Assembly (NCBI GenBank): GCA_963853835.1
Contig: OY970834.1
Coordinates: 40,455,257 to 40,519,256, forward strand
Source of the DNA: Calendula officinalis
Taxonomy: Eukaryota; Streptophyta; Magnoliopsida; Asterales; Asteraceae
Reading direction: 5' to 3'
DNA length: 64,000 nt
Position numbers and translations under genes: made by a program. The notes beneath the pieces were generated by a model, which was given only the letters and a program-made list of their open reading frames with translations, did not search any database and was not told the DNA's origin. Below, in pieces: positions 45,508 to 57,623 of the stretch; the stretch's first letter is position 1, and each line of letters starts with the position of its first letter.

Positions 45508-45768
45508 CTCCCTCCGTCCCTAAATAAAGTTCCCATTTTACTTGGGCATAAGAATTAAGGAGAAAGTTAGTGGTGGATTCATTGGTAATAAATTTGATTA
45601 AAATATAAAGTTGTTTTGGAGAGAGAAAGATAGTTAGTGGATAGTAAGTAGTGGAGACTTATAATTATATTATTTTATTAAGTGGACTCCATCAACTTGT
45701 GAAATGAGAACTTTATTTAGGATAAAAATTTATGGAGAAATGAGAACTTTATTTAGGGACGGAGTGAG
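45508..45768. mobile_element. Stowaway MITE
   Basis: The left end CTCCCTCCGTCCCTAAATAA and the inverted right end CTCACTCCGTCCCTAAATAA match the Stowaway consensus. TA flanks both sides (45506-45507 and 45769-45770). 261 bp; it lies 48 bp past the bHLH reading frame, so it may be in or near its 3' UTR. Confidence 0.93.
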
Positions 45769-46798
45769 TATTATCTATCATGTCACATGCAATTTTATTA
45801 ATTTGAAAAAGAAGGGTTACAAATTCTCTAGAATTTTAGCGCTTACTATTCCCTCATCATTTGGAAATCCTTCAGGAATCTGAGCTACAACATATTGAAT
45901 CATCATATCTCTGATGTTTGATACACTTGCATGACGAACTCTAAAATCTAATTCTTTCATAGCATCCATCAATCTGGCTGCTGGATGATTAACATCCGGT
46001 GATTGCACCCGAATCACAGCATCGGATCCGACAATTTTAACCTCCACTTAATTTACTTTCACGGACCATACAGTTAACGGGTGCACCATTATCATCCAAA
46101 TTTAAATGTTGGGTCTCGGCTTTCTTGATTAAAGTTTGGATCTTGGATTTGAGTTCACCAATGTAGGTGACTGCATCAGCCAACAATGAAGCTTTATCCA
46201 TTTTTGAAACATATGGAACCACACTTCTAAGTGCATAGAATCGTCGGTTTAGCTTCTCCCTTCGGTCTCTCTCCGTGTCTTTGTATTTAGGATTTGTGGG
46301 GTCGGTTATGGCGTTCTTACCCTTTAGACTCTTCTTTCTTGGTGTGTTGTCCCGAGTTGAAGTAGACGGGCTTCCTAGATCAAGTAGTAATGAATCTGTT
46401 GACACAAGGTTAATTAATGCGAAATTAAAGTTGGTTTTAAATTTTACGTGCAAGGTTTGATAAAAATAATACAATTGTGTGTAGCAACTTAGTTGTAGAT
46501 CGATCTTTTGTGGAAGATGTAATATTTTTGTACATTGCAAAGAAGTGTCATTAAATAAACTAACGAAAGCTAGAGAATTCAACATGGTAAAATTACATTG
46601 TTGGGGTTCCGAATTTCCCCAAATCTAAAAATTTCAGTCTTTGCTATATTTCCTTAATTTGTATAATTGTGTATAACAAAGGACTAATCCGTTGATCATA
46701 AGCTATGTATCATATGTTGGAGCTTCGAATTTTAGTTCTTAGTTTGAAGTTTCCGAAACTTGCCCAAATTAAATAACAAGATTTTGTACTATCGTAGA

Positions 46799-46808
46799 CA
46801 ATGGCTGG

Positions 46809-46852
<44 letters not shown>

Positions 46853-47566
46853 CAAGGTGGGCCATTGACCACCCCCAATTTCTAGGTTTTTAATTTTTTT
46901 TAAGTATAAATTGTAATATTGGTATAATTGACCACCCAAATCTTAAAAGAAAAAGGGTTTTATGCGGCAGAAATTGGTGACTATCGACCTTCGCTCTTCT
47001 CAATACTCTCAATTTCAGTTGTTCAGAAAGTGAAGCCTTAAGCCCTTAAGCTCTAGTCATCTTCATCCCATAAATAAGTTAAACATGTATCTTTATTTGC
47101 TTTTCTATTTTAATTGGCACATCATCCATGGGCGGTAGGACATGGTGTCAATTTTAATATATGTATTATTTTTTCACGGCTTAAAATGTAGACAGGGTCG
47201 TCCCTAGGCATGGCGACAAGGGCGGCCGCCCAGGACCCACAAAATTTAGGGGTCCGCTTTCAAAAAAATCAACTCATGTATACATATGTGTAAACTTATT
47301 TAAATCAAGGTAAGTCCAACAAAATATTAAAAATCGGCAGACTAAAGGGACCAATCCGGACATTTAACTTGGTGCGTCACTTTTAATTTGGCGGAAATTT
47401 TTTAGTTATTTGGAAAAAAAATTACTTTATGGGGCCCAATTTTAAATTTTTTGCCCATGGCCTAAAAATTGGTTGGACCGGCCCTGAATATAAATTTATA
47501 TTATGCTACATGTTTATAATTTTTAAGTTTTGTCCCCTCTTAATATTTTTCCTGGTACCGCCTCTG
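46799..47566. mobile_element. Non-autonomous hAT element in the bHLH intron
   Basis: The ends are CAATGGCTGG and inverted CAGAGGCGGTACCAG. The flanks ATCGTAGA (46791-46798) and ATCATAGA (47567-47574) form a near-perfect 8-bp duplication. It is a sister copy of 56397-57119 over almost its whole length. Near its left end it carries a 42-G homopolymer (46810-46851) where the sister has only GGTAGGAAGGGGG. Confidence 0.88.
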
Positions 47567-47906
47567 ATCATAGAATGTATAACATTTTCTAGTTTCGTTT
47601 AATTCGTGTACTTTCACTTCACTCAATTATAGATATATTCATACAAACATATACCTACCTTGATGAGCCAATTGTTGGAATTGATGAGGTTGGTTCCCTT
47701 TGGTGGTTGGATCATTTCCAGAGCTAAATACGGACATGGTTAAAGATGCTAGACCTAAATCCTCTTTCAATACATCTAAAGAACCAAATTCAACAACACC
47801 CCAAGAAGTTGCCACACAAGCCAACGTTTTGATCCCATGCAAATAAACCTCTTTAGCTCTTTGGCTACCGTTCATGCCCAACTCGTTATGACCGGCTAAC
47901 CATAAG

Positions 47907-47909
47907 AAT

Positions 47910-47972
<63 letters not shown>
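47907..47972 (-). repeat. In-frame TGGTTC hexanucleotide repeat in exon 1
   Basis: About eleven copies of the hexamer (GGTTCT on the coding strand) encode an alternating Gly-Ser run in the middle of the bHLH-MYC N-terminal domain. The intact paralogue has only YSSGSS at the same place, so the run is an expansion. Confidence 0.93.
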
Positions 47973-47975
<3 letters not shown>

Positions 47976-48264
47976 AACGTGCCACCAATGATGTCTTCTC
48001 CAAGAACAAATGACCTTGCGATCGATGCTACAATGATTGCTTGATGAGTGTTTGTAATTGGAGGTTGGTGATCAAAGTCTCTGAGACCTTGGAAATAAGA
48101 GTCACAAAAGGAAAGATGAATTTGGTGATGGTTGTCTTTATATGCTTGCCAAAAGATGGCGTAAATCCACCATCCTTGACATCTTTCAACTATGTATTTT
48201 AATCGTTGTTGAACTACAGATGGCGTTGAAGACCCGAAAGATGATGTTTCCTCCATGGCTGCGT

Positions 48265-48493
48265 GATGTATTTATAGAGTTGTATATATGTGTAAAGAGA
48301 AAAGAGAGGGAGAGCGACCTATCGAATGCTGGAAGACGTAGCTAATAAAACCGAAGTATAAATAGATACAATATGTATGGAGTCAACTGTCAATCGTGTA
48401 ACCCCTGTGTGAAATTAAAATTTAAATTATAAAACTAAAGTGTAAAACCCAATACTCATTCTGGAATGTGATTTAGTGAGTACTCAAAAACTG
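48265..48493. other. Upstream region of the frameshifted bHLH gene
   Basis: On the minus strand CTATAAATAC (48268-48277) and an ATATATAC run lie only 10-35 bp before the ATG. For the TATA boxes to serve this ATG, the transcript would need an almost absent leader, or the real start is a later ATG. Confidence 0.4.
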
Positions 48494-49330
48494 GTGAAGA
48501 CCGCGAGGACAATTTTTGTCCACTTATTTGATCAAGGGTGGGTCTTATTAAAAACTCCAATTTCCTCCTTGTGCCACCTGTCATCCAATGATTAGATGTG
48601 GATTTTTTTCCCCACTTCGTTTTTCATCAATAACCTTTTTTTTTAATTTGAAAAATAAAAAATCTAAAAATCTTAAAGTTTTTAAAATTAAATTATCTAC
48701 AAAATAAGTATAGTCATGAAAATTAAAAAAAAATGATCCAAAATTGACAATGATCCATAATTAACAAAATGATCCCAAAATTAACAATGACACAAAGGTA
48801 AATAAAAGATCTTAAATTGACAAAATGATCCAAAATTATGTAAGATATATTAATTGACTAATTACTTATGCAAAATTAATAATGATCCAAAATAACAAAA
48901 TGATCAAAAATTACAAAATGACCCGAAATTAACAAAATGATCCTAAATTCAAAATGATCCTAAATTTTATCTAATTTTTTTACTTTTTTTTTTTTCAAAA
49001 TTTCATAACTATACTCATTTTGTAAAGAATTTAATTTTAAGAACTCATGTTTTTTAATTTTTTTTACAAATAAAAAAAAAGTTATGCCCGAAAAACTAAG
49101 CCAGGGGTAAAAAAAACCCACCAAATGAGATCATGACCAGTGGCATTATGAGAGAAAGGGTGTGTGTCAATTATCTTCTTACCCTTATTAATTTTATTTT
49201 TTTCCCACTAGTTTGTAGAACTTTACAAAATAACCCCTTAGACTTCTAAATTTATTTAATATTTTCACATTAAATCTTAACCATTTATTTTGTTTGATGA
49301 AAGGTCTACATTTCTCCTCGCAGTCCTCAC
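48494..49330. mobile_element. Foldback/MULE-like element with long inverted arms
   Basis: GTGAAGACCGCGAGGA at the left matches the inverted right end GTGAGGACTGCGAGGA. The inner arms pair for roughly 250 bp (e.g. AAAATAAGTATAGTCATGAAA with its inverted partner near 48990-49020). The centre repeats AAAATGATCC-type words about ten times. No target duplication was recognised. Confidence 0.7.
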
Positions 49331-49384
49331 TAAAAAAAATACTCACTCGATCCCACTTCTACTCATTCTTATTGTATGTATATA

Positions 49385-49691
49385 CTTCCTCCGATTCAAA
49401 ATAAGTGCTACACTTTCCTTATATGAGTGATTCAAAATAAATGCTACACTTTGAAAAATTACCTTATTTGGCAAAAAATAGTATGACACACACCAACTAA
49501 CTATCTACTTTAACAAAGTGAAATGACCTATTTACCCTTACTTTTTACTTTTAAACATCATTAACCTCACTTTATTTGAAAAGGTGTGGGATCCACTAAC
49601 CATTCAATTAATCTAATATAACCATCATTATAATCTTTTGCCTCAAAATCGTGAAACCCAAAGTGTAGCACTTATTTTGAATCGAATGAAG
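49385..49691. mobile_element. Stowaway MITE
   Basis: CTTCCTCCGATTCAAAATAA at the left, inverted with one or two changes at the right, with TA on both sides (49383-49384 and 49692-49693). Inside, the left end is partly duplicated (GATTCAAAATAAATGCTACA). It is a close relative of 58533-58852. Confidence 0.9.
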
Positions 49692-50568
49692 TATAACATT
49701 TACTGAATATTATCACTATTCATTTATAGTTGATAATATTGTTTTCTTTTAATATTTAAGCTATTCTTTTTGTGTATTTAAATTCTTATTTAGACATTTC
49801 ATGTGACTCTATTATTATTATTTTATGGTGTATAAATAATATTTTTCTATACAATAATATTAATTTTTTATGGTGTATTTTATTTGATTTATTATATTAT
49901 TTGAAATTATTATTTATAATGGTAATGTACAGATTAAATAAATTTGTAACTAATTCGAATTATTGTATATAATTGTATTTTACAGATTAAGTAAGTTAGC
50001 AACAAATTCAACTTGTTTGCACGTCTTTTAAAAGTCAACTAGGATAATAATTATCCAACTTACACTATGATGTGTATCTTTGCAACCGTTGCGAAGTGTG
50101 CCCGTGTGGGCCAGCTCCTCGTATATTAAATTGAAAAAGTGAATGTGTATAACTTGGATTTCTAATAAAGAATCAGATGCAATATTCTATAATTAAATTC
50201 GACAAATGATTTAATATTGAAACACGATGGTTTGATTGTATGATGTGCGCGTGCATGTATTCGCATTGAGAATACAAGACTCAAGTATTGCTTCAAGTCT
50301 ACGCAAATAAATAGCTTGTTTAAATTTTTATTGCAATTGTCTATAAATACCGATAAACATGACCAACAACTTTGGTCCTGGATTTTATTTTCAGAAACAG
50401 GTTTTAGTGTGTCTAGGAAAAGATTATTATACAATAATGTAAACAGATACGAGTAATACCTTATGTAACATCTATACATGCTTAAAGTATAGTTAAAATG
50501 TACATGTGTGTATATTTTCATAAGTGAATTGAATATTGCAAATGAAATAGTCTACATTTAGATATATA
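49692..50568. other. Intergenic, no supported feature
   Basis: AT-rich; a 119-codon minus-strand frame at 50162-50521 has no recognisable motif. Confidence 0.5.
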
Positions 50569-50752
50569 CTTCCTCCGATTCAAAATAAGTGCCACAATTT
50601 GAATTTCACGGTCTTTAAGACAAAAAATTATAATGATAATTAAATTAAAGAAAAATGATAATGACAGCCCTTAGGGCTGTCAATAAGAAGCCAAAATCAA
50701 CATAAAAAATGCCCCCTGCATTTTAGGATCACCCCTCCATCAATGAATGTAC

Positions 50753-53700
50753 TGTTGTAAATTTTATATATTCCGTGATTAAATAATTAGACACTTACGA
50801 TATTAATACCGTAATTGATATTGATAATTCAATATCAAACCCAACAAATAAGAAAGAACCAAATGGAATGAACCAACCTGATTTTGATGAAATAATGAAC
50901 CGCACGGAATTGTGATTCCTGTCCTTTAAGGTTTATACGCGATGTAATTTGCTGCCAGCCTCAACGTAGAACCCCAGGATTTGATGCAGTTTGTCGGTAT
51001 GATTCTACAGCAATAGAATTACCGCTAACACAAAGTGACTACTAGGAAACACACGAAGAATACCAAGGCACAACCAGAGTGTGGAGAGTTTTTTCTTAAA
51101 AATGTGTTCTTGAACTTCACAACTAGAAGTTCTTTATATAGGGGTTGAGCCATCAAAGCCATCAATACATTTTATGGAGAGTTAAGCAAGAGTTTTGTAA
51201 CTCTTGGTTTAATATTCTTTATGAAAAATAAAACAATGCTCTTGTAACTCTTGGATTAATATAGCTAGTAAAGATAATTGCTTATCAATTAAGGCTCAAC
51301 AAAAGACAAAACTCCACAACTCTTCGTGACTAATAGGAAATTTGCCAACTTGCAAATACCCTTGTATTTTCCAACAATCCCCCACCAAGTTGGAAATTTT
51401 CCTTTCACTCAGACAGATGCTGTCACCTGGGTGTCACGAAGATTAAACCCAAGTTTAATGTGAGCAAACAAGAAGAGACTGATTCAATGGTATCCTAATA
51501 GGTTTAAACCAAGAACCTTAATAACCTCCTCGGTGTACCCCCACACAACATATGTCATCTTTGTGTTCTCTCTGAGCACTAATATGGCCATGTGCTAAAA
51601 TCCTTTTACATGACCCTTTAGAAGACAAACCAAAAGTCTTCATTTGAGGCGGCACCACCTCTAGATCAGATAGGCAAAAGTTTACAACATCTTCGTTGCT
51701 TAGATGTCTCCAAAATTTTGTTAAGAGTATTAACTCATCCTCGTTCTTGGCAACGACGTACTATCATACCTCACATGGATCTATCTCAATTGATAGTACC
51801 TTCTATCGTTAGTAATTTCGTTGTTACCCATTAAACTTGAAAATAGGAGCACTAAGTTCAAGTTGGGTTTCCATTACTAACGATTCTAGTTTGGTTTTAG
51901 ACCCATGACTCTCGCGGTAGATGTAACCAAATCTCTCGTCAGAGGTTTGGTAAACGGATCCGTCAAGTACTTTGTTGTCTTGACTTAAACAACTTTGATG
52001 GTACCACTATCAATTAGTTGTCTCACAGAATGATGTCGAAGACCTACGTGTCTCGACTTCCCATTATATTCATAATTATATACTTTAGACAGTGTGGCCT
52101 CACTATCACAGTACATGGGAATTGAAGGCATCGGTATATCCCACAAACGGATATCCAAGAGTAGATCTCTAATCCACTCTGCCTCTTAGCCTGCAGCGGC
52201 TAAAGCATTAAGCTCAGCTTCCATCGTTGAATGAGCTATACATGACTGTTTCTTGCTCGCCCAAGAAATAGCCCCACCAACTAGTGTATTAATCCATCCA
52301 CTTGTGGATTTAGAATCACTTCTGTTATCAATCCAGCTGGCATCTGAATACCCCTCTAGTATACTAGATTTTGACGTGTAAGTCAACTCAAGATTACTAG
52401 TCCTTTTCAGGTATCCTAGTACTCTTCCTACTGCCTTCCAGTGCTCTGTACCGGGGTTGACAGTATATTAACTTAGTTTTCTTACAACAAAAGCAATGTC
52501 ATGTCTGGTACAGTGTGTAGCATACATCATGCTTCCAATTTGCACTAGCATATTCTAGTTGAGCCACTGCTCTACCAGAGTTCACTTCAAGTTTTACACT
52601 AGAATCGAAAGGAGTGTTAAATTCCTTAATATTCAAGTGTTGAAACTTTGTCAATATTTTCTCTATGTAATGAGATTGACTTAGAGAAATTTGACTATCT
52701 GTCCTTTTGACCTTAATACCAAGAATGGTATCCACTTCCCTTAGATCTTTCATCTTAAAGTTCGAGGATAAGTATTCCTTCGTATCAAGTATACCTTGTA
52801 GGTGAGTGCCAATGATCAACATATCATCAACATAAAGACAGATAACTACGGTGTACGTATTCAGTTGTGCATTTAGTGTTGATACATCTATCAACACTAT
52901 TATGCTTCAAACAAAATGCAGATACAGTGGTGTCAAATCTCTCATGCCACTGTTTTGGAGCTTGTTTCAAACCGTACAGTGAAACCTTCATGTTGCTCCA
53001 AGTATATCTCCTCCTTGAGATATCCAATTCGAAAGGATGTCTTCACATCCATTTGATGAATGTACAATCCTTTCAATGCTGATATTGCTATAAGAGTTCT
53101 AATAGAACTAATTCTAGCAAGCGTTGCATATGTATCGAAATAATCAATACATTCTCTTTGTCTATAACCTTTAGCGACTACTCTCGCTTTATAGACAGAT
53201 ATTGATCCATCTGGATGATACTTCCTCTTGAAGAGGCATTTAGATTCTATGGGTCTCATACCCTTGCGAAGATTAGCTAACTCCCAAGTTCCGTTTCCCA
53301 TAATTGAATCCATTTCATCATTAATGACATCCTTCCATAAAGGAGCATCTCGCGATGTTATGGCTTCAGTAAAAGTCTTAGGATCATTATCTAAATTAAT
53401 AGCTAAAATGACCTCTCTCGTCACCTTAGATTGAGATCCTTCAACTAAGTATGAAAGAAAACGTCTCCAAAAATATTTTCCCTTCTAACCCTTGTACTTC
53501 TCTTTGCGTCTTCTACAACAGAAGAATGTGGTTCTTCTACAACAGAAGAAGATGAGATAATGTCTCGAGAAGTACTGGGTGCTAGAATATGATTAAAGCT
53601 GGGATTGGAGTTTTCATCATCTCCTATTAACTTATCCTCGAAGAACTCCACATCTCTGGATTCTACACGATACCTGATTCTTTATCCAACAATCGGTAGA

Positions 53701-55197
53701 CCTTTCTATTCTGAGCATACCCGATGAATATGCTCTTCATAGCTCGAGCTCCCATCTTGGATCGTTTAGGACCAGGTGTATGATAATAAGTTAAACACCC
53801 CCACATTCTTAGATAATCTAAATGTTTAGGATCAGGTGTAAGATAATAAGCTAAACACCCCCACACTCTTAGATAATCTAAGTTAGGTTTTCTTTCATTC
53901 CATAACTCATATGGACTAGAAGGAATCACACTACTAGTGATTCTGTTGTGCACATAACATGCAGTTTACAAAGCTTCCCCCACAGATTGTGTGGCAATCC
54001 CGATTGGTTCAACATACAATTGACGATTTCAATAAGGGTTTAACTCTCTCTTTCAACTAATCCATTCGGTTGGGGAGTATATAGTGAAATTCTTTCATGC
54101 TTGATACCATTCTCTTCACAGAATGTATCAAACTCATGATTAAAGTATTCTCCGCCTCTTTCCATGCGAAGAATGTTAATGTGTTTGTCATGTTGGTTTT
54201 CAACGTTGCACTTATACATTTTGAATGCATTAAAAGCTTCATCTTTTGAATGCAACAAGTAAACATGTAAATAGCGGCTATAGTCACCACAAATTGGAAT
54301 GAAGTAACTTTTACCTCCACGTGTGAGTATTCCATTCAGTTCACAAATATCTGAATAGATCAACTCTAGTAATGATGTGATTCTTTTGACACTTGAAAAG
54401 TTTCTTTGTAAACTTTGATAAAATCTTTATTATTTACTTTTATCAATACTTTAGATTGTGTCTTTTCAATATTATTTAATGTTAGTGTGAGCTAACCTTT
54501 TATGACACAAAGAAATTGAATACGCAATATAATTTGAAAAACTATTTCATTAATTCGAAACTTAGTTACATCATCACTAGCGATATTGTCATTAACGCTG
54601 ACAGTATCATATTCTCACGATTACAAAGATCAACATTTAACACATAATCATTGGATATAGATACAACATTATCTTATCCATCACCACATAGATCAAGCTT
54701 ATACATTCCACCCATGTTGATGGTTAGACCCCAAGTAACCCATCTTTGGAGAACACAATATGACCATTTTTATTACCAACTTGTAACCATTTTTGTCAAA
54801 ATTGTTCTCCGATATAAATCCCTTGGAGATTCAACGAACATGTAGGAACTCTCGAAGGGTAACCATACTTCCATTTCAGAATGTTAGCACCACCGTGCCA
54901 ATATCATGAACACGTACTCTATGGCGGTCTACACATGTCACCACAGTTCCTTCTCGAACCATACCATAAATTTGGAAACTATCACGATTTCCACAAACAT
55001 GAATGTTAACTCCAGAATCCTACATGACCCACACTTGCACCCAAGTGGGTTAGATTTGCAACAACATTTGCAATTCCTTTTACATAAGCAAAATCCAAGC
55101 TCCCACCTAACACGTGGTACCCACTCAATTTGACTTTACTCTTTTGATCTCTTATAGGAAATTTGCCAACTTGCAAATACCCTTGTATTTTCCAACA
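50753..55197 (-). mobile_element. Degenerate Ty1/copia retrotransposon, inner layer of the nest
   Basis: Minus orientation. The 3' LTR is 50753-51376 (624 bp), followed by a polypurine tract (minus strand ACTTGGTGGGGGAT). The 5' LTR is reduced to its first ~45 bp (55153-55197). The target duplication TGTAC lies at 50748-50752 and 55198-55202. gag and most of the leader are deleted; a protease trace (DSGVNIHVC) remains near 55010. It shares its LTR family with the solo LTR at 10161-10766. Confidence 0.92.
52050..54363 (-). pseudogene. Copia pol remnants (integrase, RT, RNase H)
   Basis: Fragments on the minus strand, in element order: integrase core (54363-53663) with SDICELNG, RMERGGEY and NGLVERES, where the second catalytic Asp position reads Glu; an in-frame 21-codon duplication (NLDYLRVWGCLAYYL and HLDYLRMWGCLTYYH); RT (53424-52499) with KARVVAKGYRQ and the YVDD site (ICLYVDDMLIIG); and RNase H (52386 onward) with GYSDASWIDN and STMEAELNAL. 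Several frameshifts and stops separate them, so no working enzyme is encoded. The style resembles the Tork/TNT1 group rather than SIRE. Confidence 0.88.
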
Positions 55198-55538
55198 TGT
55201 ACAACCATATTATGCATGTTAGTGACAGCCCTTAGGGCTGTCATTAACAAAACCCTAAATTAAATTAATTGGATGATTATTATAGAATGAGTCTCACACA
55301 TTTTATATAAAGTATGGTTAATGATGTTTAAAAGTAAAAAGTAAGGGCAAATGAGTCGTTTTACTTTGTTAAAGTAGATAGTTAGTGGTGGTGGGTCCCA
55401 CTATTTTTTTTGCCAAATAAGATAATTTTTTAAAGTGTGTCACTTATTTTGAATAACCTCAAAAAGGAAAGTGTGTCACAAAATTTTAAAGTATTCATTT
55501 AGATTCAACATAATTGTTAGGTTCCTAACAAAATTTAG

Positions 55539-55745
55539 ACCCTTATAGCTAAATGGTGGAACTTTGATATTTCTACTGAGGAAGACATTGGAAACATAGT
55601 GGAGTTGCGGACATTTACCGGGAATATCTCTTCAGAAATTGCTTCAATGTCGTCATTCAAACTGCTTGCGGATCATATGACGCTGAATGATTCTGAACAC
55701 CTTTCACACCAAAAAAACGTTAACTTATCTTTTTTTTTTTTTTGA
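55539..55745 (+). pseudogene. Unidentified coding fragment
   Basis: A 68-codon open stretch with protein-like composition: AKWWNFDISTEEDIGNIVEL, then RTFTGNISSEIASMSSFKLL, then ADHMTLNDSEHLS. It runs into a poly-T tract and has no ATG in a good position. It may be a stranded exon. I do not recognise the family. Confidence 0.35.
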
Positions 55746-56396
55746 GATTGTTTAATTTTTTATTCTTACCTTTTTACAAATGAGAACAAAAACGATTTTT
55801 TTGGTAATATCTTACATTGGATAAAAGTTGCATTTGTAATGTATATATACGGGTCTTGGACTAGCTACTACTCTTACAAGTTAAAACCAATTAATTTTAA
55901 GATAGAACCCCACAAACTTACATGCTAGCTATGAGAGGATGGTTCACCCATAGTTAGTCAAACGATCACATGGACCCCACGTATCCCAAAATATACACGT
56001 GTTAGGCATGAAAAAAAATGACGCGACACGTGAGGAGCGTGTTGAGTAATATCCCAATTGGATAAAAGTTAAATTTGTAATGTGTATATAAGGGTCCTTG
56101 GTTACTCCTCTTATAACTAATTGGTTTTAAGATGGAACCCCACAAACTTACAGTTTCAACTAGCTTTGCGAGCCAACTAATCTTAGGGAGACCACTCGCT
56201 TTGTGGGTAGCCCGAAGTCGGTGTAGGTGAAAATCTGTGGCCACAAGGGGATATATTTTTTTCTCCTAGTAGAGATTGAATTCGGAATCTCCTGAAGATT
56301 TCATCATTTAAGAGACAAAGTTCAAACATTAGGTCACAATCATTGTGATTTATTCTTATCTTAAAGTAAAAAATAATGTAGGACAAACATCATACC
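55746..56396. other. Intergenic with an imperfect direct repeat
   Basis: Two related blocks (about 55810-55930 and 56050-56160) share TTGGATAAAAGTT, TTTGTAATGT and GGAACCCCACAAACTTACA, about 242 bp apart. No gene is seen. Confidence 0.6.
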
Positions 56397-57119
56397 CAAT
56401 GGCGGTAGGAAGGGGGTCAAGGTGGACCATTGACCACCCCCAATTTCTAGGTTTTTAATTTTTTTATTTTATTTTATAAAGTATAAATTGTAATATTGGT
56501 ATAATTGACCACCCAAATCTTAAAAGAAAAAGGGTTTATGCGGTAGAAATTGGTGACCATCGACCTTCGCTCCTCTCAATACTCTCAGTTTTTCAGTTGT
56601 TCAGAAAGTTAAGCCTTAAGTCCTTAAGCTCTCGTCATCTTCATCCCATAAATAAGTTAATCAGACATCTTTATTTGCTTTTCTATTTTAATTGACGCAT
56701 CATCCAGTGGCGGTAGGACATGGTCTCAAGTTCAATATATGTATTGTTTTTCACGGCTTAAAATATAGACAGGGTCGTCCCTAGGCATGGGCAACAAGGG
56801 CGACCGCTTTCAAAAAAAATCAACTCATGTATACATATGTATAAACTTATTTAAATCAAGGTAACTCCAACGAAATATTAATTATCGACAGACTAAAGGG
56901 TCCAATCCGGACATTTAACTTGGGGCGTCACTTTTAATTTGGCGGGAATTTTTTAGTTATTTGGAAGAAAAAAAATTACTTTAGGCGGCCCAATTTTAAA
57001 AATTTTGCTCAGGTCCCAAAAATTGATTAGATCGGCCTGAATATAGACTTATATTTTGCTACATTTTTATAATTTTTAAGTTTTACCACCTCTTAATATT
57101 TTTCATGGTACCGCCCCTG
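56397..57119. mobile_element. Non-autonomous hAT element
   Basis: The ends CAATGGCGGTAGGA and inverted CAGGGGCGGTACCA are flanked by ATCATACC and ATATACCG, a degraded 8-bp duplication. Most of the length matches the element in the bHLH intron at 46799-47566. Confidence 0.83.
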
Positions 57120-57623
57120 ATATACCGGTAGAATAAATACCCAGGAGAAGGGAGGATCGGAAGGATTCAAACCTCGACATGCATGCAACTATTCTCTTTT
57201 TCGCGTTTGTCAAAATAATTGTGAAAATTCAGTACCACTTTGTCACAACATATTCATCTATGAAATCTTCGAGCACGTTTATTTCAAGTACGAAAAGATT
57301 CTTTCAAAATTAGTTTTTTATAGGTTTAACTATTTTCGACTAAATAACAAATGTTCGTTGGGGGAACTTTTCTTCCAATGACCATTATGCTTTCGGTCAC
57401 TTTCAAACTTGTCTTCTTACTATACATTTCCATTATTATATCAGATTCAAAGAACCATGTGTCCCTTTCCCCTGAACTGTTTACAGCAGTATGGTTATCA
57501 TCTTTTAGAAGACTCAATTAATAACTACTAATTAATTAAAGGTGATGATTTTTACACCACATGTTTTAATCCATCTACCATAAAAATTGCATTACTTATT
57601 TGTACAGTATGCAGTATTACTTG
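57120..57623. other. Intergenic with a small unidentified frame
   Basis: A minus-strand frame at 57326-57517 contains SSGERDTWFFESDIIMEMYS, which looks protein-like but is not recognised. It is probably a gene relic. Confidence 0.3.

Larger units (their letters stand above)
45817..48256 (-). pseudogene. MYC/bHLH14-like transcription factor, frameshifted paralogue
   Basis: Exon 1 (48256-47659) encodes a bHLH-MYC N-terminal domain (QQRLKYIVERCQGWWIYAIF, ATSWGVVEFGS) with a (GS)n run. Exon 2 (46395-45817) encodes the bHLH (KYKDTERDRREKLNRRFYAL, SKMDKASLLADAVTYIGEL) and an ACT-like tail (QSPDVNHPAARLMDA). The intron phase equals that of the intact paralogue at 59029-60805. Near 46045 the frame is two bases short, so translation stops at 46037 after about 318 residues and loses the tail. 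In the basic region the DNA-contacting His is Tyr237, while Glu241 and Arg245 remain. A hAT element fills the intron. It may be a pseudogene or a truncated, possibly interfering protein. Confidence 0.85.
50650..55255. mobile_element. MULE-type MITE, middle layer of the nest
   Basis: The ends GAAAAATGATAATGACAGCC and inverted GGGTTTTGTTAATGACAGCC carry the palindrome GACAGCCCTTAGGGCTGTC. A perfect 9-bp duplication TAAATTAAA lies at 50641-50649 and 55256-55264. A related uninterrupted copy at 59900-60019 shows the empty site where the copia element inserted (AATGAATGTACAA). Confidence 0.92.
50569..55479. mobile_element. Stowaway MITE, outer layer of a three-level nest
   Basis: The left part (CTTCCTCCGATTCAAAATAA to about 50649) and the right part (from 55256 to about 55479) together match the uninterrupted copy at 63494-63806. 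The last ~30 bp of the right end is missing. The inner MITE sits in a TAAATTAAA site. Confidence 0.85.

Noticed and set aside
54651..55133. Plus-strand frames over the second copia
   Set aside because: Antisense to degraded protease sequence of the element.
55153..55197. A second solo LTR
   Set aside because: Only the first ~45 bp of the LTR is present and it shares the TGTAC duplication with the 50753 end, so it is the truncated 5' LTR of the same element.
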